DNA of 64,000 bases, from NCBI RefSeq assembly GCF_040120695.1, contig NZ_JBEEAC010000001.1, positions 124,001 to 188,000 on the forward strand, read 5' to 3'. Shown piece after piece: positions 1 through 9,090 of the stretch. Every line of letters starts with the position of its first letter. Positions within the stretch are counted from its first letter, which is position 1. Below the pieces are notes generated by a model. It saw only the letters and a program-made list of their open reading frames with translations, was not told the origin of the DNA and did not search any database. The translations under genes were made by a program, and so were the position numbers. The DNA comes from Plantactinospora sp040120695. Lineage in GTDB: Bacteria; Actinomycetota; Actinomycetes; Mycobacteriales; Micromonosporaceae.

Positions 1-573
1 TGCCGGGGCATCGGCCGGGTACAGCTGCGCCAACCGGCCCTCGGCTGCCGGCACGAGTTCGTCGGCGACCGGGCGAAGCCGGTCCAGCACCTCGGCGAGC
101 AGCCGCAGCGAGGCCAGCACCGGCACGCCGGCCTGGTGCAGGGCGAGTGCGGGTTGCACGGCCCGGGGGCGAGCCGTGGTGACCGCGCCCTCCTCGGCGC
201 GCACCAGCACGCCGTGCCGGGCGAGGCTGTGCAGCAGGGCGGGGTGCTCGACGGCCAGCCGGTTCAGCGCGTCCGTCAGCGGTTCGGCCGGTGGCGGAGT
301 CAGGTGGCGTACCCCGAGCATCGCCTCGATGGCGACCAGGTTGAAACCCTGCCGCTGCAACGACTTGATGTTCTCCAGCCGGCGTACGTGGCCGGCGCCG
401 TAGTAGGCGGTCCGGCCGTACCGGGCGGGCGGCGCGAGCAGGCCGCGGGCCTGGTGCGCCCGGATGTTGCGCGGCGACATCCCGACCAGCCGGGCGAGGT
501 TGTCGATGGTGTACCGCGGGGGCGCCGGTGCCGGACCGGCGTCGCCGCCGAGCTGGGACACGGTAACCGTCAC
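1..573 (-). CDS. MerR-family transcriptional regulator (C-terminus beyond the window edge)
   Basis: The visible 191 codons encode a DNA-binding regulator. After a short Pro/Ala-rich leader comes a MerR winged helix-turn-helix at about residues 18-90, with YTIDNLARLVGMSPRNIRAH, then RGLLAPPARYGRTAYYG and a recognisable second wing. The rest is Leu/Ala-rich helix, probably a dimerisation region, and it runs off base 1, so the effector domain is incomplete. I chose the GTG at 573 because GAGGAG lies about six bases upstream. No cysteine-rich metal-binding loop is visible, so a metal-responsive MerR is unlikely. It more resembles MerR-like proteins that act without a small ligand. The next gene, a hydrolase on the same strand, is separated by about 140 bp. 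Confidence 0.82.
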   Translation of the reverse strand, partial: MTVTVSQLGGDAGPAPAPPRYTIDNLARLVGMSPRNIRAHQARGLLAPPARYGRTAYYGAGHVRRLENIKSLQRQGFNLVAIEAMLGVRHLTPPPAEPLTDALNRLAVEHPALLHSLARHGVLVRAEEGAVTTARPRAVQPALALHQAGVPVLASLRLLAEVLDRLRPVADELVPAAEGRLAQLYPADAPA

Positions 574-714
574 GGCCGCTCTCCTCACGTCCTGGGGCGA
601 TTCGAACGTACCGACGCGACCCGGTGTGGGGTATCAGTGAAATTACTGCCGTCATGGCCGGAAGGTGAGCGCTCCGCAGCTGGTCGGGCCGGCCATGCAC
701 CGCGGCGGATCGGT

Positions 715-1590
715 TCAGGCGTTGTCGAGCACGAACGCCCGGATGAGCTCGGCGCACTCGGCCGGGTGCGTCTCCAGCAGGAAGTGCCCGCCGTCGTAGA
801 TGTGCGCGTCCAGGTGATCGAGGGCGCGGTGGTAGGCGAGGACCTCGGCGACGTCGAAGTACGGGTCGCGGCGTCCCCACAGCACGAGGGCCGGCGGCTG
901 GTGAGCCCGGTGGTACTCGGCGATCTCCTCGAACCGGGCGACGTGGTTGGCGTAGTCGGTGAAGAGCGCGAACTGCGCCTCGATGTTGCCGGGGCGGCTC
1001 ATGCGCTCCCAGTCGAGGTGCCATGACTCCGGCGGGTGCAGCACCCGCAGGTACTCGGGCAGCCCGGCGAGGTACTGGTCACGGGTGCCGGCGAAGTGCA
1101 GCCAGTCCGGAAGCTCGGCGCGCCTGTCGTCGGTCGGGTCGGCCCAGTACGCCCTGGCGGTGTCCCACTGCTCGCCGAGGCCGTCCTCGTGCGCGTTACC
1201 ACTCTGGACGATGAGACCGCGGATGCGATGCGGGGCGCGGGTGGCCAGATGGTATCCGACCGGTGCGCCGAAGTCGTGCAGGTAGACGAAGAAGCGCTCG
1301 ATGTCGAGCTGGTCGAGGAGGTGCGCGATCGTCCGGGAGAGGTTCTCGAAGGTGTAGTCGTAGCTGTCGACGGTGGGCGATGCGGACATGCCGAAGCCGG
1401 GAAGATCGGGCGCGATCACGTGCGCGACGTCAGCCAGGGTGGGCATGACCTCGCGGAATGTGTGCGACGAACTCGGGAAGCCGTGCAGCAGCAGGACTGC
1501 GGGCCGGCCGGGGCGCCCGGCCTCGCGGTAGAACACGTCCAGTCCGTTGACGTCGATCTGTCGATGGCGGACCTTCTGGATCGCCTGCAT
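715..1590 (-). CDS. Alpha/beta hydrolase, haloalkane dehalogenase / epoxide hydrolase type
   Basis: A 291-residue cytoplasmic alpha/beta hydrolase. The oxyanion-hole stretch LLLHGFPSSSHTFREV is followed by APDLPGFG. The nucleophile elbow reads VYLHDFGAPVG, so the nucleophile is Asp rather than Ser, as in haloalkane and fluoroacetate dehalogenases and epoxide hydrolases. The catalytic His is in GGHFLLETH near the C-terminus. I prefer the ATG at 1590 because GGAGG precedes it by five bases; an upstream in-frame ATG at 1626 would add 12 residues without a better ribosome site. The gene is divergent from the CGNR zinc-finger gene at 1707, and the short spacer holds an imperfect ATTA/TAAT inverted repeat (about 1648-1664) that could be an operator. 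The substrate cannot be predicted. Confidence 0.85.
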   Translation of the reverse strand: MQAIQKVRHRQIDVNGLDVFYREAGRPGRPAVLLLHGFPSSSHTFREVMPTLADVAHVIAPDLPGFGMSASPTVDSYDYTFENLSRTIAHLLDQLDIERFFVYLHDFGAPVGYHLATRAPHRIRGLIVQSGNAHEDGLGEQWDTARAYWADPTDDRRAELPDWLHFAGTRDQYLAGLPEYLRVLHPPESWHLDWERMSRPGNIEAQFALFTDYANHVARFEEIAEYHRAHQPPALVLWGRRDPYFDVAEVLAYHRALDHLDAHIYDGGHFLLETHPAECAELIRAFVLDNA

Positions 1591-1706
1591 CGCGTCCTCC
1601 CTGAGGTCGTTGCCGAGGTCACCCATGAGCGTCGGCTTACCAGTGTCATTAGAACGATGGTAATAGAAAACGCCGAGGTTGGCCGGTCGCTACGTACCCT
1701 GGAGCC

Positions 1707-2276
1707 ATGTCGGAACCCGGCGGCCGCGCACCTGCCCCAGGCACTCTCGCCGGAGTGCAGGCCTTCATCAACACGTTCGACGTCGAGGACGACGAGGACG
1801 ATTTGACCGATCCGGCCGCGCTCACCGCCTGGCTGCGCGACCGGAACCTCCTCGACGGCACCGCACAGGCCGACGGCGCCGATCTCGATCGGGCGCGCGC
1901 GCTGCGCGAAGCGCTCCGCGATCTCGTCGCCGTGCACAACCGTCTACCGGCGAACGTCGACGCGGCGACCGACGAGGTCAACCGGGCAACGGCACGGGCG
2001 CGGCTCGCGCCGCGCATCGACGCGGCCGGGTCGTCGCAGTTGGTGCCGCAAACCCACGGCGTCGACGCGGCCCTCGGCAAGATCATTGCTGCGGTCCACC
2101 GGGCCATCAACGACGGCACCTGGGTGCGGCTGAAGGCGTGCGAGCGCGGCCACTGCCGCTGGACGTTCTACGACGCCTCCCGTAACCGCTCTGGACGCTG
2201 GTGCTCCATGGCGGTGTGCGGCAGCCGGGAGAAGAGCCAGCGGGCCTACCGCCGCGGGCGTATCCCGGGGAGGTGA
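1707..2276 (+). CDS. ABATE / CGNR zinc-finger regulator
   Basis: A 189-residue protein with the arrangement of the actinobacterial CGNR family: an N-terminal helical ABATE domain of about 130 residues, including the LRDRNLLDG and LDRARALREALRDLVA helices, then a C-terminal treble-clef zinc finger. The finger reads CERGHCRWTFYDASRNRSGR followed by WCSMAVCG, giving four cysteines and the diagnostic CGNR-like CGSR. These proteins are treated as transcriptional regulators, often of a neighbouring enzyme gene. Here the divergent dehalogenase-like hydrolase is the natural candidate target. The only Shine-Dalgarno-like GGAG is just two bases from the ATG, so initiation may be inefficient or the transcript very short-leadered. 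Confidence 0.85.
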   Translation: MSEPGGRAPAPGTLAGVQAFINTFDVEDDEDDLTDPAALTAWLRDRNLLDGTAQADGADLDRARALREALRDLVAVHNRLPANVDAATDEVNRATARARLAPRIDAAGSSQLVPQTHGVDAALGKIIAAVHRAINDGTWVRLKACERGHCRWTFYDASRNRSGRWCSMAVCGSREKSQRAYRRGRIPGR

Positions 2277-2474
2277 TCGCGGACGGAGGGGAGGACCAGG
2301 CGAGAAAGTGGTCGCGGACGAGGCGCGGATCACCTCGCCGACCTCCCGGCGGCGGTGAAAGGTGCACGACCTGCTGTTCGACCGACAGGATCGGCTGCGC
2401 ATGGAGGACCTGGTCGGATGACGCCGGTGAGCTCGGCCTCGACCAGGTGCGCCGCGAGGAGCTGCCGGAACGCC

Positions 2475-3917
2475 TCACGAGGCAGGCGACCTCCTACCCA
2501 TGCCTTCCACGACGAACATCCTCCTCGAGGGCTCGCCGCGCCCTGATCTGCGATGTCCGAGAAACGGGTCAGATCCAACGGCGAGCTGGCCCGCGTACTC
2601 GCGCAGCAGGTCCGGCATCCAGTAGCTGTCGACACCCAGGCGGGTGACCAGGTGCCCGTCCACGAGCCGGCACAGTGCGGTCTGCACGTACCCGACCGTC
2701 TCGGCCAGGGCGGCGGCCGCGACCGACGCGGTGACCACAGCCGTGGGAAGCGTCCCGAGCAGCCGGAAGACCCGCTTCGAGGCGTTGTCCAAGCGGTGGT
2801 AGGAAGGAGCGAAGGATGCCTCGAGCCCGGCCTCCGGGTCGCCGTGTACGGCCAGCGCGGTGAGTCGCCCGTTGGCGCGCATCCGGGCGACGAGGTCGGC
2901 GAGCGGAGTCCTCGTGCCGGGGCCCAGCCCGATGGCCGCGATCCGTAACGCCAGCGGCAACCTGTCACACAGCTCGGTCAGCACGCCGGCCGCCTCCGGT
3001 TCGGCCGCGACAGCCCGCTCACCGACGGTCTGCGACAGCAGCTGGACCGCGTGCGGTTGCTCCAGCGGTGGTACCTCGATCATCCGGCCACCGTCGTGCA
3101 CGGCGAGTCCGACGAGGCTGTCCCGACTGGTGACCACCGTGCAGGTACCCGGTCCGCCGGGGCGCAGCAGCCGCACCTGCTCGGCCGAGACCGCACCGTC
3201 CAGCAGCAGGAGGACTCGCCGGCCCGCGACCACCGACCGGAACAGGCTGGCGGCCTGCCGCTCGTCCGTGGGTACCCGGCCGGCCGGCACGCCGAGTGCG
3301 ACGAGCAGTTGGACGAGCGCGGCCCGCGTCGGCACGGCGGCGCACTGGCCGTGGCCACGGAGGTCGAGGTGGAACTGACCGTCCGGAAATCGGCGGCTGA
3401 CCCGGTGTGCCCACTGCACCGCCAGCGCTGTCTTGCCCACGCCGGGCGCGCCGGAGACGATGATCAGCCCGGGGCCGGGACCGGTGATCGCGGTGTCCAT
3501 CTCGACGATCTGGTGTCGCCGGCCAACCAGGTTGGCGACCGCGGGCGGAAGCTGGCGCGGCAGTACCGGCTCGGCGGAGATCGTGGCGGTGCTGGCGCCG
3601 TGTATTTTGGCGCCGCCCGGCGGACGCTGGTGCCGGGTGCCGGCCGACATCGCGATCCGCGTCCTTGTCTCCAGCCACGCGGCCACCTCCGCGTCGGTGC
3701 CGCCGCAGGCCCGGATGTATGTCGTGACCAGGTCGCGACTGGGCAATGTAGACCGATGCAGCATCGTGGCGACCGTACTCGGCGGCAGCGAGCGGGCACC
3801 CTGCCGTGCCTGACGGGCCAACTGCCGGTACGACAGACCGGCCGCCTCTCGACGCCGCCGAAGCAGCAGCACATACTCGGCACTGTCCTGGGCGGCGTCT
3901 GGATCGACGTACGTCAC
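2475..3917 (-). CDS. HTH plus NB-ARC ATPase regulator with a TTA codon
   Basis: A 480-residue signal-transduction ATPase lacking a TPR tail. The N-terminal 80 residues resemble a helix-turn-helix used by many actinomycete AfsR-like proteins (YVLLLRRRREAAGLSYRQLA). The NB-ARC domain follows with Walker A GAPGVGKTALAV at about residues 156-167, Walker B RRVLLLLDGA, the VVTSRD sensor, the GLPL-like DRLPLALRIA and a winged-helix segment ending WMPDLLREYA. A TTA leucine codon lies at 2946-2948, so translation may depend on the rare bldA tRNA. I chose the GTG at 3917 because it is the first start immediately before the conserved HTH; upstream in-frame starts extend to 4118 but encode Arg/Pro-rich sequence. 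The protein ends abruptly after the winged helix, so a shortened relative of the next gene is possible. Confidence 0.75.
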   Translation of the reverse strand: MTYVDPDAAQDSAEYVLLLRRRREAAGLSYRQLARQARQGARSLPPSTVATMLHRSTLPSRDLVTTYIRACGGTDAEVAAWLETRTRIAMSAGTRHQRPPGGAKIHGASTATISAEPVLPRQLPPAVANLVGRRHQIVEMDTAITGPGPGLIIVSGAPGVGKTALAVQWAHRVSRRFPDGQFHLDLRGHGQCAAVPTRAALVQLLVALGVPAGRVPTDERQAASLFRSVVAGRRVLLLLDGAVSAEQVRLLRPGGPGTCTVVTSRDSLVGLAVHDGGRMIEVPPLEQPHAVQLLSQTVGERAVAAEPEAAGVLTELCDRLPLALRIAAIGLGPGTRTPLADLVARMRANGRLTALAVHGDPEAGLEASFAPSYHRLDNASKRVFRLLGTLPTAVVTASVAAAALAETVGYVQTALCRLVDGHLVTRLGVDSYWMPDLLREYAGQLAVGSDPFLGHRRSGRGEPSRRMFVVEGMGRRSPAS

Positions 3918-4260
3918 CGGATGCTCATCCCCCTCTGCGACCGCCACCGGGCCGGGCTGTTCGGGGTGTACCTTCCGACAGCTCGGCGAAGGTGCCGTGC
4001 GGCGGGGAGATCGTCTACCCCGAACCGTTGTCGCCGACGCTCTCGGACGAGCGCTCAGGTCGTTCAGGCCGTTCGGTCGGCCTACCCGCCTTCTGCGTAT
4101 GTCCCACCCATTCGTCAAGTTTCATCGATGGTCGTACACGCCCGGTCTACGCCTCATACACAGGCCGAGCCCGTCCGAGATCGTCCTGGAATTGGCCGGC
4201 CATGCCGCCGGACGACGACCGGCGGTGCCGCCGCCGGCGGGGACTCGCGGCGCGCACCGG
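3918..4260 (-). promoter_or_regulatory. Intergenic region with a triple direct repeat upstream of the NB-ARC gene
   Basis: This stretch of 343 bp lies between the end of the SARP gene and the start of the NB-ARC regulator and carries no credible gene. It contains three consecutive copies of a GYTCRG-type hexamer, GCTCAG, GTTCAG and GTTCGG, starting at 4053, 4062 and 4071, an exact 9-bp period. Tandem direct repeats are the usual form of SARP/AfsR binding sites, so an operator for the adjacent SARP is plausible. This is inferred from pattern only. Confidence 0.4.
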
Positions 4261-7104
4261 CTAGCCGCGGTGCTCGTGGCCGGCGTCGAGGGCTGCTGTG
4301 TGCTCCGTGCTCGCCATGGTCCGGACCCAGGTCAAACCCAGCTCGTCGGCGATCGCGATCGCTTCCTCGGCGTAGCTGGCCGCCCTGTCCGTGGCGCCGA
4401 GCAGCCGCGAGGCGCGGGCCAGGGCGATCAGGGCCTGTGCCTCGCCCGGTCGGTGGCGGATCCGACGCGCGCGTTCAACGGCACGGGTCAGCAGGTCCGC
4501 AGCATGATCCAGGCGACCGAGATCGATATGGATCAGGCCTAACCGCTGGAGCGCCCCGGCCGCGGCATAGTCGTCGCCGATCTCGTCGTACCAGGCCAGG
4601 GCCTTCTCGACGAACCGGATAGCTTCGTCGTGCCGGCCGAGTTGGTGGTACGCCCGGCCCAGGGATTTGAGCGCGTACACCTCGCCGACCACAGCACCGA
4701 TCTGGTGGGCCACCGTCGACTGCTGCTCCAGATGCACGACCGCCTCCTCAGGGCGGTCCTGAAGCAGGTAGGTGAGCGCGAGGTTACCCAGCGCCCGCTG
4801 CTCGCCGAAGCGGTCACCGAGCTTCCGGCAGATGGACAGCTCCGCCGCAATGTGTGCCTCGGCCTTCTCCGGGCGCCCGACCATCATGAACGCGCCACCG
4901 ATGCTGCCGTTGGCGTACGCCTCCGAACGCCGGTCACCCACCTTCCTCGCCATGCCGATGGCTTGCTCGTCCAGTTCGATCATGTCGCGGGGGTAGCCCT
5001 CCACGCAGAAGAACCAGTGCAGCGCCAGTGCCAGCCCGATGCCGAGCCGAACGTGCTCGTCCGGGCCATGCCACGACTGACGGGCCGCCGCCAGCAGGTT
5101 CACCCGTTCCGCCTCCAGCCACCGGTGAGCCTCGTCCGGGGCGGTGAACGGCTTCGGCATCACGGACACGTCCGGCACCGGATACTGCGTGCGGTTCGAG
5201 TACAACAGTCGGGTCGCGTCGCGGGCGGTGGCGAGGTAGTAGCCGAGTAGCCTGCTGATCACGGCGGTGGCTTCACCCTCTGGGACGGTACTGGCGGCCA
5301 GTTCCCGGGCGAACAGCCGGACCAGATCGTGCACCTGGTAGCGGTCGGACTCGACCGTCTCCACCAGATGGGCGTCCAGCAGGCGTTCGATGACCCGGTC
5401 CGCCTCGGCCGGCGTTGTGTCGAGCAGGGCCGCCGCCATGTGGGAATCGATGTCGGTTACCGCCACCAGGCCGATCAGGCACAGCGTGCGGGCGGCCGCA
5501 CGGTCGCCCGTATCGTCGCTTCGCCGCAGGGCCGCGTAGCTCACCCCAAGGCTGCTGCGCACCGCGAGGTCACCGGAGGCCAGTTCGGTGAGCCGGTGCT
5601 GCTCGTCGGTGAGACGGTCCACCAGGTCCCGGACGGTCCAGGCCGGCCTGGTCTTGAGCCGGGAGGCGGCCACGTGCAGCCCGAGCGGCATCCGGTCGCA
5701 CAGCTCGACGAGTCGCGCGGTGGCCGGCGGGTCGGCCGCCGTCCGGGCATCGCCGATCAGGCGTTCGAGCATCGCCCGCGATGCGTCCGGGTCGAGCGGG
5801 CCGAGACCCACGTGGGTGGCGCCTTCAAGGGCGGTCAGACCGGCCCGGCTGGTGACGAGCACGGCGGTGCGGGACGTGCCCGGCAGCAGCGGACGCACCT
5901 GACCCGCCGTCGCGGCGTTGTCCAACAGGACCACCATCCGTCGAGCGGCCACCAGGGTGCGGTAGAGGGCTGCCGCCTCCTCGATGTCGTGCGGCACCTC
6001 CGCCGCGGGAACCCCCAGCGCTCGGAGGAACCGGCCCAGGCCCTCGCCGGGACAGAGCGGCTCGACGCCCGGCGTCGCCCCACGGAGATTCACATACAGC
6101 TGCCCGTCTGGGAAGCACCTGGACCAGAGGTCGACGGCATGGACGGCCAGCGCCGACTTGCCCACGCCAGGAGGGCCGTGGATGATCACCACGGGACCAT
6201 GTCCGGTTCCGTCGCCCGGGTCGAGCATCCCTCCCAGCATGGCCAGCTCGCCCGCCCGGCCAACGAATGTGGAGACATCCAGCGGTAGCTGCCGCGGTGT
6301 CAGGCCGTCACGCAACGATGCCACCGTGGCGACGCCACCGGACGGTGCCAGTGTCGGATCGGATCGCAGAATCCGGCCCTGCAACGTCCGCAGTGGCTGA
6401 CTCGGCTCCACCCCGATCTCCTCGACCAGGCGCCTCCGTAGCCGCTGATACGCGGCGAGCGCGTCAGCCTGCCGCCCGTCACGGTAGAGCGCCAGCATCA
6501 GTTGCTCCCACAACCGCTCCCGCAACGGATGCTGAACGATCCAGCCCTGAAGCTCCGCGATCGCCTCGGTATGCCGGCCCAGCCCGAGACGGGCGTCGAA
6601 AAGTTCCTCCACCGCGGCGAGTCGCTGTTCTTCCAGGCGCTGTGCCGTGGCGACGAGCAGGCCGCTCGTGTGGGGAATGCCTTCGAACGCCGCGCCGCGC
6701 CATAATCCCAGTGCCTGTTCGAGCCGTCTGACCACCAGCTTGAGATCCCCGAGCCGGCGCGCATCGGCGCCGTCGGCGATCAGCCGACCGAACGTCAGCA
6801 CGTCCAGGCACTCCGGCGACACCCGGATCATGTACCCGCGCGAATCCGTGCTGATCAGTGCGGTCGCCGGGTCGGCCTGCGTCAGCAGCCGGCGCAGCGA
6901 CCACACGTACGTACGCAGATTCGACGAGGCCGACTCCGGCAGGTCCGCCCCCCACAGGTCATTCACCAGACTGTCCGCCGAAACCGAGGTGTTGGCCCTG
7001 ACCAGGAGAAGGGCCAGCAGGAGGCGGAGCTTCGGCCGGCCGATCGGTATCTCGTCGTCGGCAGCGGTGGAGACCCGCAGCGGTCCAAGTAGACGGAAGT
7101 GCAT
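4261..7104 (-). CDS. SARP/AfsR-type pathway regulator with BTAD, NB-ARC and TPR domains; two TTA codons
   Basis: A 947-residue AfsR-like activator, probably the pathway-specific switch of the adjacent NRPS-like locus. Residues 1-95 form the OmpR-like winged helix (MHFRLLGPLRVS, then SASSNLRTYVWSLRRLL), followed by the bacterial transcriptional activation domain to about 245. The NB-ARC module contains HGPPGVGKSALAV and RMVVLLDNAATAGQVRPLL, with a winged helix ending YQVHDLVRLFARELA. The last 250 residues hold tetratricopeptide repeats. Two leucines are TTA codons (6703-6705, residue 134; 4540-4542, residue 855), the classic signature of bldA-dependent developmental control. GGGAG lies about seven bases before the ATG. 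The gene runs on the same strand as the PCP-P450 operon but is separated from it by 441 bp. Confidence 0.92.
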   Translation of the reverse strand: MHFRLLGPLRVSTAADDEIPIGRPKLRLLLALLLVRANTSVSADSLVNDLWGADLPESASSNLRTYVWSLRRLLTQADPATALISTDSRGYMIRVSPECLDVLTFGRLIADGADARRLGDLKLVVRRLEQALGLWRGAAFEGIPHTSGLLVATAQRLEEQRLAAVEELFDARLGLGRHTEAIAELQGWIVQHPLRERLWEQLMLALYRDGRQADALAAYQRLRRRLVEEIGVEPSQPLRTLQGRILRSDPTLAPSGGVATVASLRDGLTPRQLPLDVSTFVGRAGELAMLGGMLDPGDGTGHGPVVIIHGPPGVGKSALAVHAVDLWSRCFPDGQLYVNLRGATPGVEPLCPGEGLGRFLRALGVPAAEVPHDIEEAAALYRTLVAARRMVVLLDNAATAGQVRPLLPGTSRTAVLVTSRAGLTALEGATHVGLGPLDPDASRAMLERLIGDARTAADPPATARLVELCDRMPLGLHVAASRLKTRPAWTVRDLVDRLTDEQHRLTELASGDLAVRSSLGVSYAALRRSDDTGDRAAARTLCLIGLVAVTDIDSHMAAALLDTTPAEADRVIERLLDAHLVETVESDRYQVHDLVRLFARELAASTVPEGEATAVISRLLGYYLATARDATRLLYSNRTQYPVPDVSVMPKPFTAPDEAHRWLEAERVNLLAAARQSWHGPDEHVRLGIGLALALHWFFCVEGYPRDMIELDEQAIGMARKVGDRRSEAYANGSIGGAFMMVGRPEKAEAHIAAELSICRKLGDRFGEQRALGNLALTYLLQDRPEEAVVHLEQQSTVAHQIGAVVGEVYALKSLGRAYHQLGRHDEAIRFVEKALAWYDEIGDDYAAAGALQRLGLIHIDLGRLDHAADLLTRAVERARRIRHRPGEAQALIALARASRLLGATDRAASYAEEAIAIADELGLTWVRTMASTEHTAALDAGHEHRG

Positions 7105-7545
7105 CCGATGCTCCCAGCGATCGAATACCGGGCTGCTGGCAACTCTTCGGGGTCATCCGTACGGAGGCGGGGCGCGCGGGATTGCCCGGTTCGGGTGCGG
7201 CTGAATCTCCACGCCTCGCCCTCCCACACCGGGTACGTCGTCAATTTCCATCAATACCCTACGAGGGCACGACCGGATCCGTGTGCTCTCGGGTGCCGGA
7301 CCGACCCGACGTTTTCGGCATCCGATCGGGACGCGGGGCCCGCGTCGCCCTCCGACGGGCGAGCGGCGGCCTTCGGCAGTGGCGCCGCAGCCGTCAGTGA
7401 TCGGTGAGGCTGATTCGCGGCGGCGTAGCTCACCTGCTCCTCGGCAGGGGTACACCGGTTCGGCCGGGATATCGGGAACGCGTCACCCCGCGACCGATGC
7501 CAACGGGCGTTCGCGCACTGGCGGCCGGAGGGGCGCTGGCCCGTG
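7105..7545. other. Noncoding spacer between the SARP gene and the adenylation enzyme
   Basis: I see no supportable gene in these 441 bp; the small reading frames on both strands have Arg/Pro-rich composition and no recognisable start signals. The left end must contain the SARP promoter and its GGGAG ribosome site, and the right end the 3' flank of the adenylation gene. I found no strong terminator hairpin, and none of the GAACAG repeats present elsewhere in the locus. Confidence 0.5.
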
Positions 7546-9090
7546 TCAGACCGCGAGCACCGCAGCGGCGCGGCGGTCCAGTTCACCGTGGTCCACCTTG
7601 CCGTTCGGCAGCAACGGCAACGTTGACACGGCCTCGAACCGGACCGGCAGCGCGGCGGCCGGCAGTCGGGTGAGCATGAACGCCCGGATCCCAGCGGTGT
7701 CCCGGGCCGCCCCCGGCACCACGAACCCGACAACCCGGGGCTGTGCACCTGCGGTCGTCACCCCCACCGCCGCGGCGACCACCCCAGGGGCCTCGGCAAG
7801 CGCCTGTTCGATCTCCATCCGTTCCACCCGCACGCCACCGAGCTTGAGCTGGTCGTCGAAACGACCATGGAAGGTCAGCGACCCGTCACGGCCGACGGCG
7901 ACGAGGTCCCCGGTGCGGTAGAGCCACTCGTCGCCGACCCGGCGGAATGGCGAGTTGTCCGGATCAGCGTCCGGTGAGGCCGGCCGGGCGACCCCCGGCC
8001 CGCCGACGTACAACTCGCCGACCTCGCCGGTCGGTGTCGGCGCGCCGGCGGGGTCCCGCACGTACAGTCGGGCACCCGGTATCGGGACACCGATCGGCAC
8101 GGACAGCCCGGTGGCGTCGGCCGAGCCGCAGGCGTGCACGGTGCACCAGACGGTGCACTCGGTCGGTCCGTACTCGTTGTAGAGCCGTGTTCGGGGCAAC
8201 GCCGCCAGATGCTCACCCACCAACGCGGGTGGGCAGGGCTCCCCGGCGACGATCGCCGTCGACAGGGAGCCCAGCTCCGCGGCGAGACCTCCGCGCAGTG
8301 CCGCCCGGTACAGGCCGGGCACCATGAGCAGGTGGGACGGGGGCCAGCGTCGGGCCGCACGGCGGACGGCGACCAGGTCTGCGGGACGACTGGCCGGAAT
8401 GACCAGGTGCCCGCCAGCCGCCAGCGTCCAGTAGATCCCCGCGACCGAGCTGTCGAAGGAGATCGACGAACAGAGCAGGAACACCCGGACGGGGTCCCGG
8501 TAGTAGGCCAACCGTGCGGCCGTGGAGTACGCCAGCGCTGCCGCCGGCACGGTCACCCCCTTCGGCACTCCGGTGGAACCGCTCGTGAAACAGGTGTAGG
8601 CGGCCTCGGCACGGGGGGCCGGCGGGGCTGGACACACCGTTGTGCCGGGCGCCGGACGCGAGTCCGTCGCGGGCGGCGTGACCCGCTCCATCTCCAACCG
8701 GGGCAGCCCGTCCAGGGCGAGCGGAAGTCCCGGCTCGACCACCGCCAACCGGGCTCCGGAGGCCGCAGCGATCAGCCGCTGGCGGGCTACCGGGAAGGCC
8801 GCGTCGACGGCGACGTACCGGACACCCGCCCGTAGCGCGCCGAGCATGCCGACCACCGCCCAACGGGACATCAACGCGTGGACGACCACGCAGTCCCCCG
8901 CCTTGACCCCATGCTCGTACAGCGCCCGAGCGACGGCGGCGGACCGGTCGGCCAATTCGCGGTAGGTCAGGCCCGCCTCCTGGTCACTCACCGCTGCGGC
9001 GTCGGCATCGAACCACGGCTCGAGCAGATCGAGGATGTGTGGCGGGGCCGTCACCGCCGCCCCGACCAGTTGTGGTTTCCAGTCACTCAC
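7546..9090 (-). CDS. Stand-alone NRPS adenylation enzyme
   Basis: A 514-residue AMP-forming ligase that should activate an amino acid and load it on the carrier protein of the same operon. Core motifs are complete: A3 TCFTSGSTGVPKGV (about 166-179), A4 around SFDSSV with the Asp that usually holds the substrate amino group, A5 NEYGPTE, A7 YRTGDLVAVGRDG, A8 FHGRFDDQLKLGGVRVE and A10 LPNGKVD with the catalytic Lys near the C-terminus. No carrier or condensation domain is fused to it, and no MbtH-like gene is visible nearby. The GTG at 9090 shares bases with the TGA of the upstream condensation-like gene (GTGA), so the two are translationally coupled. I could not assign the binding-pocket code by eye. 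Confidence 0.92.
   Translation of the reverse strand: MSDWKPQLVGAAVTAPPHILDLLEPWFDADAAAVSDQEAGLTYRELADRSAAVARALYEHGVKAGDCVVVHALMSRWAVVGMLGALRAGVRYVAVDAAFPVARQRLIAAASGARLAVVEPGLPLALDGLPRLEMERVTPPATDSRPAPGTTVCPAPPAPRAEAAYTCFTSGSTGVPKGVTVPAAALAYSTAARLAYYRDPVRVFLLCSSISFDSSVAGIYWTLAAGGHLVIPASRPADLVAVRRAARRWPPSHLLMVPGLYRAALRGGLAAELGSLSTAIVAGEPCPPALVGEHLAALPRTRLYNEYGPTECTVWCTVHACGSADATGLSVPIGVPIPGARLYVRDPAGAPTPTGEVGELYVGGPGVARPASPDADPDNSPFRRVGDEWLYRTGDLVAVGRDGSLTFHGRFDDQLKLGGVRVERMEIEQALAEAPGVVAAAVGVTTAGAQPRVVGFVVPGAARDTAGIRAFMLTRLPAAALPVRFEAVSTLPLLPNGKVDHGELDRRAAAVLAV

Noticed and set aside
7153..7455. 100-codon frame between the SARP and adenylation genes
   Set aside because: I looked for an MbtH-like protein here; the translation is Arg/Pro-rich with no MbtH motif.
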